The position numbers and the translations under genes are program-made. A stretch of DNA of 64,000 bases. Origin: Paenibacillus rhizophilus (GTDB lineage Bacteria > Bacillota > Bacilli > Paenibacillales > Paenibacillaceae). The notes under the pieces are model-generated. The model did no database searches, was not told the DNA's origin, and saw only the letters and a list, made by a program, of their open reading frames with translations. Below are positions 1-8,692 of this stretch, piece by piece. The number at the start of each line of letters is the position of its first letter. The first letter of the stretch is position 1. The stretch covers positions 62,001-126,000 of the forward strand of contig NZ_RQPI01000005.1 in the NCBI RefSeq assembly GCF_003854965.1, read 5' to 3'.

Positions 1-428
1 TCCTCCATGTAGCGGATAATTTTTGCTTTCTCCTGTTCGGTAAGGAGGGGAGCCCTTTGTATGCTTTCACAGAGCAGCTTTTTCTGTTTCCTGTTCAATT
101 CGGACGCCTCATAAGCATGGATTTCAGCGTGCAGGTTCGCCAGCAGGTTTGAATATTTAGTCACAGCCCAAGGCTTCTTGGTGAGAAGATCCAGCAATGA
201 AGCGCCGGAGATGCGCTGAAATATTAATCCGTTCCTGCCGTCCAGTTCGGTATGTCCGAAAGGCTCAGGAGTGCGTATACCAAGCGAACAAGCCAGCATG
301 CTGACGAAAAGCTCCTGATTGATCGCCTCCGCGGGAAAGTCCTTTTTGTAAAGCTTGATAATTCTCCCTTCCTTGTGTTCAAAAATATCGGCTGTTCTTC
401 CCTGTCCAATCCGGTTCAAACCATTCAT
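1..428 (-). CDS. Aminoglycoside phosphotransferase/choline kinase-like protein (C-terminus off window)
   Basis: The reverse strand reads open from ATG at 428 to the window edge (142 codons). A GGGAGG ribosome binding site lies about 12 nt upstream. The N-terminus has the nucleotide-binding layout of the APH kinase fold: IGQGRTADIFE resembles a glycine-rich loop (residues 6-16), followed by GRIIKLYKK with the candidate ATP-binding lysine (about residues 21-29). FQRISGASLLDLL (about 70-82) matches the hinge region of the family, followed by LHAEIH (about 102-107). The catalytic HxD and metal-binding Asp would lie outside the window, so activity and substrate cannot be judged. Such genes are common single genes in Bacillota and most do not confer drug resistance. 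The family call is fairly secure; function is unknown. Confidence 0.75.
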   Translation of the reverse strand, partial: MNGLNRIGQGRTADIFEHKEGRIIKLYKKDFPAEAINQELFVSMLACSLGIRTPEPFGHTELDGRNGLIFQRISGASLLDLLTKKPWAVTKYSNLLANLHAEIHAYEASELNRKQKKLLCESIQRAPLLTEQEKAKIIRYME

Positions 429-545
429 CCGATCGTCTTCCCTCCCGCTTAATATCGTTATCCGCTATGTACCCGTAAACATTATGTATTAACAAATAAA
501 CTTTCTAACTTATGGATATTCTGATAATACCTTCGGATAGAAGTG

Positions 546-574
546 TTGACAAGCCGCCGGCACTTTCAGATAAT
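546..574 (+). promoter_or_regulatory. Sigma-A promoter of the VOC gene
   Basis: TTGACA at 546-551, a 17-bp spacer, then GATAAT at 569-574 form a near-consensus vegetative promoter. Transcription would start near 581, about 78 bp before the ATG at 659. Confidence 0.75.
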
Positions 575-583
575 ACGTTTATA

Positions 584-597
584 AGAACGTATGTTTG
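584..597 (+). promoter_or_regulatory. LexA (SOS) box-like operator
   Basis: AGAACGTATGTTTG contains GAAC-GTAT-GTTT and fits the Gram-positive DinR/LexA pattern GAAC-RNRY-GTTY. It covers the predicted start of transcription of the promoter at 546-574, the usual place for repression. The same GAACGTATGTTTG string occurs before the YolD-like gene at about 32460. LexA control is inferred. Confidence 0.6.
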
Positions 598-658
598 TAA
601 AGAGGGGTCAGGCATTCGCCGAACGGTATTTCATATTTAGTTAAAGGGAGCGATAACT

Positions 659-1063
659 ATGCAGGATCAAAAAATTACGACGTTTTTAATGTTTTCCGGA
701 CAGGCTGAGGAGGCGATGAACTTCTACATTTCTTTGTTCGACGGGTCGGAAGTGCTGCATATTAAGCGTTACGGGCCAAACCAAGATGGATCCGAAGGGA
801 GCGTGATGAACGCCGCCTTTTCGCTGAACGGACAACAGTTTATGTGCATCGACAGCAATTTAACGCATGACTTCACGTTTACGCCCTCTATGTCTCTGTA
901 TGTCAATTGCAAGAGCGAGGAAGAGATTGACCATCTGTTTGCAAAGCTGTCCGAAGGAGGCAGCGTATATATGCCTTTGGCCGCTTACCCGTTCAGTGAT
1001 AAATTCGGCTGGGTCGGCGATCGATACGGAGTGACTTGGCAGTTGAATCTGGCGGGGAAATAA
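659..1063 (+). CDS. VOC-superfamily protein (PhnB/3-demethylubiquinone-9 methyltransferase-like fold)
   Basis: This 134-aa protein has the single-module look of the glyoxalase/VOC family. It opens with KITTFLMFSGQAEEAMNFY (residues 5-23), continues with a hydrophobic strand and SLNGQQFMCID near 55-65, and ends with FGWVGDRYGVTWQLN (about 116-130), the usual C-terminus of the PhnB-like branch. The start is supported by AAAGGGAG upstream of ATG. These proteins are metal-dependent enzymes or antibiotic-binding proteins, and substrates cannot be read from sequence. It appears monocistronic. The likely regulation is notable: a strong promoter with a LexA-like box across the start site suggests DNA-damage induction (inference). 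Confidence 0.8.
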   Translation: MQDQKITTFLMFSGQAEEAMNFYISLFDGSEVLHIKRYGPNQDGSEGSVMNAAFSLNGQQFMCIDSNLTHDFTFTPSMSLYVNCKSEEEIDHLFAKLSEGGSVYMPLAAYPFSDKFGWVGDRYGVTWQLNLAGK

Positions 1064-1082
1064 GGGGAAAAAGCAGAGACAA

Positions 1083-1128
1083 AACCCGCAAAAATGCCTT
1101 GCAGCAGGATCAAGGTTTCTCGCGGGTT
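1083..1128. terminator. Possible hairpin terminator between the VOC and protease genes
   Basis: AACCCGC (1083-1089) pairs with GCGGGTT (1122-1128), with an inner CCTTG/CAAGG pair. There is no strong T-run after it on the plus strand, so termination is only possible. Confidence 0.3.
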
Positions 1129-1175
1129 GAAGTAAATTATGCTCGTAGAAAAATAATTCCTAGAGGAGATTTTTA

Positions 1176-2102
1176 ATGAACAATCAAGAAAAACATTTTA
1201 AAATAAAATCGTATTCTAACACAGAATCTCAGAGGGTATTAGAGTATTGGACGCCAGAAAGAATATCTAAAGCGAAGCCTATATCCCCCAAAAAAATAAC
1301 TAAAGAAGCTTTAGAGAAGGATTTTAGAAATCAAGTAAAAAGCCCATATGAAACAGAATCTATAATAAATCAAGATAATTCATCTTCTTTATCTCCATTT
1401 CTAGGAGAGCCTTATGAAGTAGATGTAAATGATTTCCCTTACAGTGCCGGGGGTAAATTTCTATTTACACAAGGAGAAGGCGAAGACACTAAGCATTTCC
1501 ATGGAACTGCTCAATTTATTGGTCATTGTCAAATGATCCTCACCGCTGCACATTGTGTAGTAGATGAAGATACTGGAGAAGAATACAAAAACTTTGCGTT
1601 CGCACGTGCTTATAGAAACGTTGATGGTAATGAAGAACAAGAACTTTTTGCTATTGAACGTATAGGCACTGCAGAAGGAGCAGGAAAATTTGCTGAATTA
1701 GATTTTGCGTTTTGCCGCACCACGGAATCTTACCCGGGACAGACGTTAGCTTTAAAAATAGGAGAACCTGCTCCAGATGGGCATCCAATGCATGCAATTG
1801 GGTATCCAGAAGACTTTAATGACGGTAACGTCATGGCTGCGGTTGATGGTACAAGGGAAAAAATTAATGATGGCTCTTTTGTGATGGAAGGGAATCCCAT
1901 GGGTCCGGGATCTAGCGGAGGGGCTATGATGGTTGACTTGAATATTGAAGGTCGTAAGTGGACAAATCTAGTAGTAGGACTTAACTCACGTTCTTATGAA
2001 GATGACAATACTGTAGAGCTTAGCCCCATTTTTGATCAACATACAATTGACCTCTATAATGAAGTACTAGACGCATCAGGTGAGAACCCAAGAAGGTGCT
2101 AA
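1176..2102 (+). CDS. Trypsin/V8-like serine protease (family S1)
   Basis: This 308-aa protein carries a complete chymotrypsin-fold triad: TAAHC with the catalytic His (about residue 125), LDFAF with the Asp (about 176), and GPGSSGGAM with the nucleophilic Ser (about 249). The order and spacing match glutamyl endopeptidase/V8-like bacterial proteases. The first 85 residues are charged and could act as a propeptide. No Sec signal peptide is visible, so secretion is uncertain and an intracellular or stress role is possible. GAGGAG precedes the ATG. The gene is clearly more AT-rich than its neighbours, which suggests horizontal acquisition. It stands alone, and its function beyond proteolysis is unknown. 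Confidence 0.82.
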   Translation: MNNQEKHFKIKSYSNTESQRVLEYWTPERISKAKPISPKKITKEALEKDFRNQVKSPYETESIINQDNSSSLSPFLGEPYEVDVNDFPYSAGGKFLFTQGEGEDTKHFHGTAQFIGHCQMILTAAHCVVDEDTGEEYKNFAFARAYRNVDGNEEQELFAIERIGTAEGAGKFAELDFAFCRTTESYPGQTLALKIGEPAPDGHPMHAIGYPEDFNDGNVMAAVDGTREKINDGSFVMEGNPMGPGSSGGAMMVDLNIEGRKWTNLVVGLNSRSYEDDNTVELSPIFDQHTIDLYNEVLDASGENPRRC

Positions 2103-2181
2103 CAAACAGCTTAACGCCATTGGCAAGTGCAGCAGTTTCGGCAGAGATATTCCAGCAGGCCGAATTTTCCAGTCTAATACT

Positions 2182-2541
2182 TTATTTTCTTTGAACAACT
2201 TTCTCCCCGTCATCGTCATACCTTAACCGGATCATATCCCGGCATTGTATGCCGTTCTCGTATATATCTTCCGCATAATTCCGTACAAAGAAGTCACGGT
2301 CCACGCCAATGATCCGAAATCCGCATTTTTGGTAAAAAGCCAGTTGATCCAGGCTGGAGTTCCCCGTACCTACCTCAATGGCCTTGGTTTGTGACGATTT
2401 CGCCTGTTCAAGCGCGGCTTGAAGCAATCTTTTTCCGATCCCCTGGCCCTGAACATCTTCCCGTACGGCGATATTGATAATCTCTACCGTTTCCGCATCC
2501 CTGGACAGCAATATGAAGGCGCCCGCCGGTTTCCTTGGCAA
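2182..2541 (-). CDS. GNAT N-acetyltransferase, N-terminally truncated
   Basis: The 119 residues cover the C-terminal three-quarters of a GNAT acetyltransferase of the YvbK-like kind. The acetyl-CoA loop REDVQGQGIGKRLL is at about 27-40, followed by AIEVGTGNSS and YQKCGFRIIGVDRDFF. The first strand and helix that normally precede this part (roughly 35-40 residues) are missing. The best start is a TTG at 2541 behind GGAG, and an in-frame stop lies just upstream. A neighbouring frame has FAKETGG-like residues, so a 5' deletion plus frameshift is likely. The GNAT core is secure; a working enzyme is doubtful, and this may be a pseudogene. Confidence 0.65.
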   Translation of the reverse strand: MPRKPAGAFILLSRDAETVEIINIAVREDVQGQGIGKRLLQAALEQAKSSQTKAIEVGTGNSSLDQLAFYQKCGFRIIGVDRDFFVRNYAEDIYENGIQCRDMIRLRYDDDGEKVVQRK

Positions 2542-2755
2542 AGATTCTCCTCATTCTCCTTTCTTCCGCATCTGCATTCCAAAATTACCTCATTTTTCTA
2601 ACTTAATTAAATCACAAATAGACCTCAGAAAGAGTTTTTTTTATACAAGTTACAGTCTTCCTATACAAAAAAGCCGGCCAAGATGTTCTCCTGACCAGCC
2701 CGTGTCGCTTATTTCTTTATCTATGAATTCAGTCGCCAATAAGGGGTCCGCTTAA

Positions 2756-4084
2756 TTAATTCCGTGCAGCTGCGGGAAGCTTGTCATCGTTCAAAAGAAG
2801 GTTTACATTAACCGCGCCGTACTTGCGCATGCGGATGGAGTAAATTTGGTCGACGCCAAAAGATTGCATATACTCGGTATAGGAATCGACGAGCGCTTTG
2901 GGCAGGAGGGCCATAATTACACCGGCAAACCCTCCTCCATGCACACGGCAAGCTCCGGCTCCGTTATTCTTGATAAACAATTCGGTAACCGCCAGGTACA
3001 GGGATACGCCTTGTGTTTCCGGGGTCGTATTGGAATAACAATTCTGGAGCCACTTCCAAGACGAATTGCCGGATTCATTGACCAATTTGATAAATTCATC
3101 CGCACGTCCCTCTTCCAGCGCTTTAATCTGCTTATCCACTCTACCGTTTTCCTCGAAAAAATGCAGGGCTCTCAGCACGGCTCTATCACCAGCCTTTTCC
3201 CTGATTTCCTGAAAACGGCTCAGCACATCTTCCACTCTCAAATCACCGAGAACTTTGGCTCCCAGCTCGCCCGCTACCGCTTTCATTTCTGAAGGAATCG
3301 AAGAATACTCACGGCTTAAATCTGCATGGTTTCCTCCTGTGGGAATGATCAGAAGCTTGTAGGCTTGGTCCACCGGCTCAAAATTCAAGCTTGTGATTAC
3401 AGGGTGCTGCGCATCTTTAAAATCGATGGATATCAGACCCCCGTGACCGCACGCGATTTGGTCGAGCAGGCCCGATTGCTTGTCCCACTTGCTGTTCTCG
3501 GCATATTGCCCGATTTTGGCGCAGGTTACCACATCCATTTGATTATCGTTATAAAAGAAATTGAGGATGGCGCAGATCAGCATTTCAAAGGAAGCTGAAG
3601 AACTTACTCCAGCCGCGCTAATTACATCGCTTGTTACACAAACGTTGAAGCCCCCGATGTTATAACCATCTTTTTCAAAACCGTTCAGTATCCCCTCAAC
3701 GAGAGTGTACGTTCCGGAAGGATTCGGAATATCTTCTCTGCGGCTAAGATCAATCGTAAAATCTTCGTTGTACGTGACGCTTTTGATGCTGACCTTGTTA
3801 TCCCCGTTCTTCTCCGCAACGCCTATGCAATCCATATTAATGCTGGCCGCTATCACTTTGCCCAAATTGTGATCGGTATGATTTCCGCTGATTTCACTGC
3901 GGCCGGGCGAGCTAAACAGATAAACATCGGTTCCATTGAATCTTTCGTTATACTCGTGGACCAAAGAGCTGTATCTTTCGACTTGGCTGGTGAGCGCCTC
4001 TGGGCCTTCCCCGTAGAGTTCTGACAGCCTGTCTCTGAACAACTCCGAATGGATCAACTGAAGCGTATCTGCAATGGATGGCAT
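2756..4084 (-). CDS. Galactokinase-family GHMP kinase
   Basis: This 442-aa protein has all three GHMP kinase motifs. The sugar-recognition signature is SPGRSEISGNHTDHNLG (about residues 58-74; classical GalK has GEHTDY). The ATP-binding loop is AAGVSSSASFE (about 155-165), and CRVHGGGFAGVI (about 380-391) closes the active site. It is longer than typical GalK (about 390 aa) and its first signature diverges, so a related sugar may be the substrate. I chose ATG at 4084 because GGAGG sits 8-9 nt upstream; the longer frame lacks this. It neighbours an AraC regulator and a sugar ABC importer and may phosphorylate the imported sugar, which is inferred from position only. Confidence 0.8.
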   Translation of the reverse strand: MPSIADTLQLIHSELFRDRLSELYGEGPEALTSQVERYSSLVHEYNERFNGTDVYLFSSPGRSEISGNHTDHNLGKVIAASINMDCIGVAEKNGDNKVSIKSVTYNEDFTIDLSRREDIPNPSGTYTLVEGILNGFEKDGYNIGGFNVCVTSDVISAAGVSSSASFEMLICAILNFFYNDNQMDVVTCAKIGQYAENSKWDKQSGLLDQIACGHGGLISIDFKDAQHPVITSLNFEPVDQAYKLLIIPTGGNHADLSREYSSIPSEMKAVAGELGAKVLGDLRVEDVLSRFQEIREKAGDRAVLRALHFFEENGRVDKQIKALEEGRADEFIKLVNESGNSSWKWLQNCYSNTTPETQGVSLYLAVTELFIKNNGAGACRVHGGGFAGVIMALLPKALVDSYTEYMQSFGVDQIYSIRMRKYGAVNVNLLLNDDKLPAAARN

Positions 4085-4228
4085 GTTACCGTTCCTCCTA
4101 AAGTTATTTTTCCGCAAATGCTTAGTCAAGGGCTGCACCTAGCATGACTTAGCATAAGAATAACTCATAATCCTTGTTTGATACATGGAGAAACGTTACT
4201 TTCACATGGAATAAAATGACTATCCCGG

Positions 4229-5155
4229 TTAGTTGGAGCCTGCCTGAGCCGCGCACCGCTCCAGAAACTGAAATGCCTTCTCTTTATTCGAGGCGCCTCC
4301 GTAAACTCCGGCGATCAGTTCGGCATGCTTCAGTGGCAGGGACGACGCCAATGCGCTGTCCGTAAAATCGATACCGTACGGATGCTCGATTCCGTCCTTG
4401 ACGTTTAACGCTTTCCGGACATGACCATCTTTAGAGCCGGAGCCAAACCACTTCGCCAGCTGCGTCTCATCCAGCAGCTCAAGTCCTCCCTGCTGGGCCA
4501 GCCAAGGGAGAGTGTCCTTATCCAGCACGAGCAGATCTGGCGGACTGGCGGTCAATTCTGCAACGGCTTTTTGAGTGTACGCCATATCCCCCGCTCCGCC
4601 TCCCGAATTGGATGAAGGAATGTACAGGGTTTGGACCTCCACTCTGCGCCAATCGGGAAACGCCTTTAATATGGCCTCTTCCAGTGGCTGTCCATCTCCA
4701 TTCGGATCGTTCTCGGGCATGTAGTTGCCGATAAACATAATGTTCAGATCTACGGGAGGCAGGCTAGCCTCAATTCTCTTCTCCTCAAGATGATTCTGTA
4801 ATGCGACTCCCCCGGCAATCAGAACAGCAATAATCGCGACAGTTACCAGAACATGCGTCTTGTACAATCTGAAAAAGTCTTCCAGCCTGCTGGCTGTTCC
4901 TGCGAACCTCCCCCATTTGGCCAGGCGTTTGTTCTCGGCCTCCTGAGTTTCTGTCCTGGCCCAGTCGTCCAGAATCAGGCGGTACGCCTTCATTTCGTCT
5001 TCATACGCCAGGAAGGGCCCGGATTCGGCGGTCCCGCTGCCGGATGCGGATTTCCTGCGTTTGAGCAGGAGGTCGAACCGGCGGTTGACTTCTTCTTTAG
5101 TAACATCCTCGGGCAGTCCCAAAAGCTTGTACGCTTCTTTCACTTCATCCTTCAA
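4229..5155 (-). CDS. J-domain-like membrane-anchored protein
   Basis: The 308-aa product begins with a DnaJ-like segment (EAYKLLGLPEDVTKEEVNRR, residues 7-26), but the canonical HPD tripeptide is not visible. A single membrane span follows (VLVTVAIIAVLIAGGVAL, about 101-118). The roughly 190-residue outer part has a bacterial solute-binding-like style (DLLVLDKDTLPWLAQQGGLELLD). Translation likely starts at TTG 5155 behind AAAGGAGA. Similar J-domain/TM proteins occur as uncharacterised genes in Paenibacillus. It lies between the galactokinase-like and AraC genes on the same strand but is separated by about 150 bp on each side, so it may be its own unit. Function is unknown. Confidence 0.6.
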   Translation of the reverse strand: MKDEVKEAYKLLGLPEDVTKEEVNRRFDLLLKRRKSASGSGTAESGPFLAYEDEMKAYRLILDDWARTETQEAENKRLAKWGRFAGTASRLEDFFRLYKTHVLVTVAIIAVLIAGGVALQNHLEEKRIEASLPPVDLNIMFIGNYMPENDPNGDGQPLEEAILKAFPDWRRVEVQTLYIPSSNSGGGAGDMAYTQKAVAELTASPPDLLVLDKDTLPWLAQQGGLELLDETQLAKWFGSGSKDGHVRKALNVKDGIEHPYGIDFTDSALASSLPLKHAELIAGVYGGASNKEKAFQFLERCAAQAGSN

Positions 5156-5308
5156 GTCCGTTTCTCTCCTTTTAACAAACCGCCGATATCACGCCGGCGG
5201 CCGAAGCTGAAGCTCCACATTTCATCATTTTATCATAGATTCTATGCGTTTTCATGCTTGGGTCCGGGAGAGAACGCAGCGCCTTCCCTTGCGCAGCTTG
5301 ACTCAGTT

Positions 5309-6178
5309 CTACTGTTCACTTTTGATTTTATTATCCCGATATTGAGTGGGTGCGACACCAAGACGCTTCTTGAACGCCTTCGAGAAGGAGAATATATCGG
5401 GGTAGCCGACAGAGTGGGCAATTTCGGACAAGGTATAGGAGGTCTGCTCCAGCAAGGACCGGGCTTCCTTCATTTTCAACTCCTGGATAAACTGAATGGG
5501 AGTGATTCCATAAGCCTTGCGGTACTGTTTGGTAAAATGGGTGCGATCAATGCCGACATACTCAGATACTCTTTCGACGGTGATGCCCTCCGCATAGTGA
5601 ATCTCCATATATTCATGCCCTTTTTGCAGCCACGAGACATCCCGCCGGTCATTACGGGCAGAACCGTCAACCGCAGCAGAGAGCTGATCGAAGATACGGT
5701 GGAATAGGATAAGCCGTCCCAGGTCCGTGTCGTTATCCGAATTCACCAATTTGAAGAAATCCCACATCAGTTGAATCGCTTCGGGTGTTAAAATACCCGC
5801 TGCATGCGGGCTGTGCATAGTCAACCCAATCTTCTCAAGCAGACTTAGAGCCTGTCTCCCGTCGAAGGCAAGAAATACTTTGCAGAGCGGGTCGTCCGAA
5901 CGCGTGTAATATTCATGAATGACCTGTGGAAACAGACAGAAAATATCGTTTTTGCGGAGTTGAAAGATTTGTTTGTTTTGATGAAACGTCCCTTGCCCTT
6001 CCAGCACAAAAATCAAATAATAATAGGGCGTCGTCCGGGGGCCAATATGATAATTCGGTTTGGCAATATTGTGTCCAAGGCGAATCGGCCAAGCGGCTCC
6101 GGACTTTTCATATACGGAAGGGGTAAAAAGGCATAGCTCCAAAAACTCATGATGATCCTCTATCATCTTGTCTTTCAT
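5309..6178 (-). CDS. AraC-family transcriptional regulator
   Basis: The 289-aa protein has the usual AraC design. An N-terminal cupin-like sensor domain (about residues 20-150) contains RTTPYYYLIFVLEG and FCLFPQVIHEY. Two C-terminal helix-turn-helix motifs follow (about 185-285), with GITVERVSEYVGIDRTHFTK and SEIAHSVGYPDIFSFSKAFK. An AGAGGT ribosome binding site precedes the ATG. It is transcribed divergently from the sugar ABC operon across a 306-bp region with two 14-bp direct repeats, a typical arrangement for a sugar-responsive activator. The ligand is unknown, but a sugar or glycoside brought in by the adjacent importer is the natural guess. Confidence 0.88.
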   Translation of the reverse strand: MKDKMIEDHHEFLELCLFTPSVYEKSGAAWPIRLGHNIAKPNYHIGPRTTPYYYLIFVLEGQGTFHQNKQIFQLRKNDIFCLFPQVIHEYYTRSDDPLCKVFLAFDGRQALSLLEKIGLTMHSPHAAGILTPEAIQLMWDFFKLVNSDNDTDLGRLILFHRIFDQLSAAVDGSARNDRRDVSWLQKGHEYMEIHYAEGITVERVSEYVGIDRTHFTKQYRKAYGITPIQFIQELKMKEARSLLEQTSYTLSEIAHSVGYPDIFSFSKAFKKRLGVAPTQYRDNKIKSEQ

Positions 6179-6308
6179 ATAACAGACCTCTTTTTATAAT
6201 GCGATTTTAATGATATGGAAATCTCATTTTTATAAATAATATATAATTTCTACAAGGTTCACAATGCCTTTCATTCACTCTTTTATTCTGCGGCAATCAT
6301 TCGTCATG

Positions 6309-6374
6309 ACTTAAAATGACATGCACGAACAACTTAAAATGACATTTACTTATGAAGATTCGGCTTGATAATAT
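6309..6374 (+). promoter_or_regulatory. Putative AraC-type operator (direct repeats) and promoter of the ABC operon
   Basis: ACTTAAAATGACAT occurs at 6309-6322 and again at 6332-6345, 23 bp apart, about two helical turns. The second copy abuts a possible -35 (TTACTT, 6346-6351), followed 17 bp later by TAATAT (6369-6374). Tandem sites next to a weak -35 are typical of AraC-type activation. The match to the adjacent regulator is inferred. Confidence 0.55.
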
Positions 6375-6484
6375 ATAAAGCATAGTAAACCAAGTTAATT
6401 TATTGGACATTGACTAGACCACTAGAGAAGCTGATAATAACATACTGTTTGCTAACTAATAACCATTTAAGGAGTGTACATACG

Positions 6485-7762
6485 ATGAAAAAGAGAACTC
6501 TCCTTCTTACGCTGCCTGCTATCTTGCTCGTCTTTTCCATACTGCTAAGCGCATGCGGTGAAAACGCGAATAGCGGCGAAGCATCCGAAATCGAAATCAA
6601 ATTCCCAAGCATATGGGTAGCGAAAGATTCAAAAGCCGCCACGTTCGCTCAAATCGTCAGAGATTTCAACGAACAGAATCAAGGCAAAATCAAAGTCGTC
6701 GTTGAAGAGATCCCTGATTACGGTGCTTACAAGGATAAGATCCGCACCAATATTACGACGGGGACTACACCGGATATTTTTTCTTTCGATAATCCTGCGG
6801 ACGGGGAGTTCTATTACAAATCGGGAAATTTGGCCGATCTTACTCCTTATCTGGACGAACAGTGGAAAAGCACGTTTCTGGATCATGCCTTTGACAATGC
6901 CGCATACGACGGGAAAGTGTACTCGATTCCGTTCGAGTTCGGCGTAACGCCGGTATTATACAATACCAAGCTGTTCAAACAAGCGGGCATTACCGGATTC
7001 CCCAAAACGTACACCGAGCTGTTCGCCGCTTATGACAAATTGAAAGCCGCTGGCATCGCTCCAGCCACGCAAATGACCGGAGGCGACGGATGGGTCTCCA
7101 TGCTGTGGTACTCCCAGTTGGTGTCCGCTATTGGAGGGCCGGATGTGTACAAACACGGATTGGACGACCCCGCCTTTGTACAAGCCGCCGAGGTATTGAA
7201 AAAGCTCTTTGACTACACTACGGGAGATGCGGTTGGACTGGACAACGCAGGCGGCCACTTCTTAAATCAGCAAACCGCTGTGCTGTTGAACGGGCCCTGG
7301 TTTATCGGCAGGATCAAAAAGGAAGGCATTGATCAATTGTACGACTCCGTCGAGGTGGCGCCTGCCCCCGTGTACGAAGGCGGGAAAGGACAACCCGGGC
7401 AGTATATCGGCTTTACCCAAGCAAGTCTGGCCGTAGGCAAACAAAAGGATAAAAAGAAAGAAGAAGCCATTGTAAAATTCCTTAAATATCTGACCTCTCC
7501 GGACAATGTGAAGAAAATATCGCTGGATTCCGGATCATTGTTCGTGATCAAATACGATGTTGCCAAGGATGACAAGGTCGAGCGGCTGCAAACCGAGATG
7601 AAAAAAGGAATGGAAGCAGCGCCATATATCATTCCTCATTTTCGGGCAAGCGTGAGCCCCGCCGTCGGTGCGGAATTCCCGCAAGCGTTGAGCGGTCTGG
7701 TGCTGGGGAAATATACGCCGGAACAATTCGTGGAGCAGCTTAAACAGGCGGATTCAAAATAA
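6485..7762 (+). CDS. Sugar ABC transporter substrate-binding lipoprotein
   Basis: This 425-aa extracellular binding protein belongs to the family 1 (MalE/UgpB-like) type. It starts with a lipoprotein signal peptide: KKR, a hydrophobic core, then LLSAC with the lipidated Cys at residue 24. Typical family stretches follow: FDNPADGEFYYKSG, a YSIPFEFGVTPVLYNTKLF hinge-like strand (about 142-160), and GPWFIGRIKKEG. I chose ATG 6485 because AAGGAG lies upstream and the signal peptide starts there; the frame is open further upstream. It is the first gene of a three-gene importer with permeases at 7802 and 8693. No ATPase is encoded here, so a shared MsmX-type ATPase is expected elsewhere. The ligand is probably an oligosaccharide. 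Confidence 0.9.
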   Translation: MKKRTLLLTLPAILLVFSILLSACGENANSGEASEIEIKFPSIWVAKDSKAATFAQIVRDFNEQNQGKIKVVVEEIPDYGAYKDKIRTNITTGTTPDIFSFDNPADGEFYYKSGNLADLTPYLDEQWKSTFLDHAFDNAAYDGKVYSIPFEFGVTPVLYNTKLFKQAGITGFPKTYTELFAAYDKLKAAGIAPATQMTGGDGWVSMLWYSQLVSAIGGPDVYKHGLDDPAFVQAAEVLKKLFDYTTGDAVGLDNAGGHFLNQQTAVLLNGPWFIGRIKKEGIDQLYDSVEVAPAPVYEGGKGQPGQYIGFTQASLAVGKQKDKKKEEAIVKFLKYLTSPDNVKKISLDSGSLFVIKYDVAKDDKVERLQTEMKKGMEAAPYIIPHFRASVSPAVGAEFPQALSGLVLGKYTPEQFVEQLKQADSK

Positions 7763-7801
7763 GCCCGGTACGCTGGAAGCTGAAGCAAAGGAGGGCTGAA
7801 T

Positions 7802-8677
7802 ATGCAGCGAACCACCCATTTCCGTACAGGCGCTATCCTTTTTCTACTGCCGGCCTTACTGCTCTTTGCCGCCTTTTTTCTATATCCCGTCGGATATGTC
7901 GTCGTTGTCAGCTTATTGAATTGGGATGGTATGAGCAGCCCCGGGTTTGTCGGCCTCCGGAATTACAGCGCCTTGTTCCATGATGAAGTATTTCGGATCT
8001 CCATTCGCAACAATTTGATCTGGGCCTTCGCGGAGGCGTTCATTCAGGTACCGCTTGCCATCGTAGTCGCCCTGCTGCTGGCCCGAAAGCCGAAAGGCTG
8101 GAAGCTGCTGCGTACAATTTACTTTTTCCCCCATGTCATCTCAGGTATCGCAATCACGATGATGTGGGGAGCTATCTATAACAATGAGCGGGGATTGCTG
8201 AACGGCTTTCTCCGTTTGATCGGATTGTCCGAATGGGAGCATAACTGGCTCGGAGGGCTGGGCAGCGCCTTCCCTTCCGTGCTCGTGTATGGTCTGCTGT
8301 ATATCGGCTATTTCATGGTCATTATTTTGGCGGACATCTCCTCGGTTTCGCAATCCTACTATGAGGCGGCAAGCATTGACGGAGCGACACGCACGCAGCA
8401 GGATTGGCACATCACGCTGCCGCTGATCAAAGGAACCCTAGCTACCTGCGTAACGCTTGCGATGGTAAACGGGCTTCGGCAATTCGAACAGGTTCTGCTG
8501 CTGACGGGCGGCGGTCCGGCCAACAGCACCTCGGTCCTTGTACTTTATTTATATAAAGAACTGCAGAACTTCCATTACGGGACGGCCAATGCTTTGGGCA
8601 CGGTGCTGATTGTTCTCGGCGGCCTGGTCATTCTGACGGTACGCAGATTATTTAACGCCGCCAAATACGACATGTAA
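7802..8677 (+). CDS. Sugar ABC transporter permease (MalF/UgpA-like)
   Basis: The 291-aa integral membrane protein has about six hydrophobic spans. The EAA loop that contacts the ATPase is YEAASIDGATRTQQDWHITL (about 192-211), characteristic of binding-protein-dependent carbohydrate permeases. The family opening GAILFLLPALLLFAAFF is present near the N-terminus. GGAGG lies 8 nt before the ATG. It sits 39 bp after the binding protein and 15 bp before the second permease, so the three are almost surely co-transcribed under the AraC regulator. It should pair with the 8693 gene to form the channel. Confidence 0.92.
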   Translation: MQRTTHFRTGAILFLLPALLLFAAFFLYPVGYVVVVSLLNWDGMSSPGFVGLRNYSALFHDEVFRISIRNNLIWAFAEAFIQVPLAIVVALLLARKPKGWKLLRTIYFFPHVISGIAITMMWGAIYNNERGLLNGFLRLIGLSEWEHNWLGGLGSAFPSVLVYGLLYIGYFMVIILADISSVSQSYYEAASIDGATRTQQDWHITLPLIKGTLATCVTLAMVNGLRQFEQVLLLTGGGPANSTSVLVLYLYKELQNFHYGTANALGTVLIVLGGLVILTVRRLFNAAKYDM

Positions 8678-8692
8678 TTCAGGAGAAGTCTT

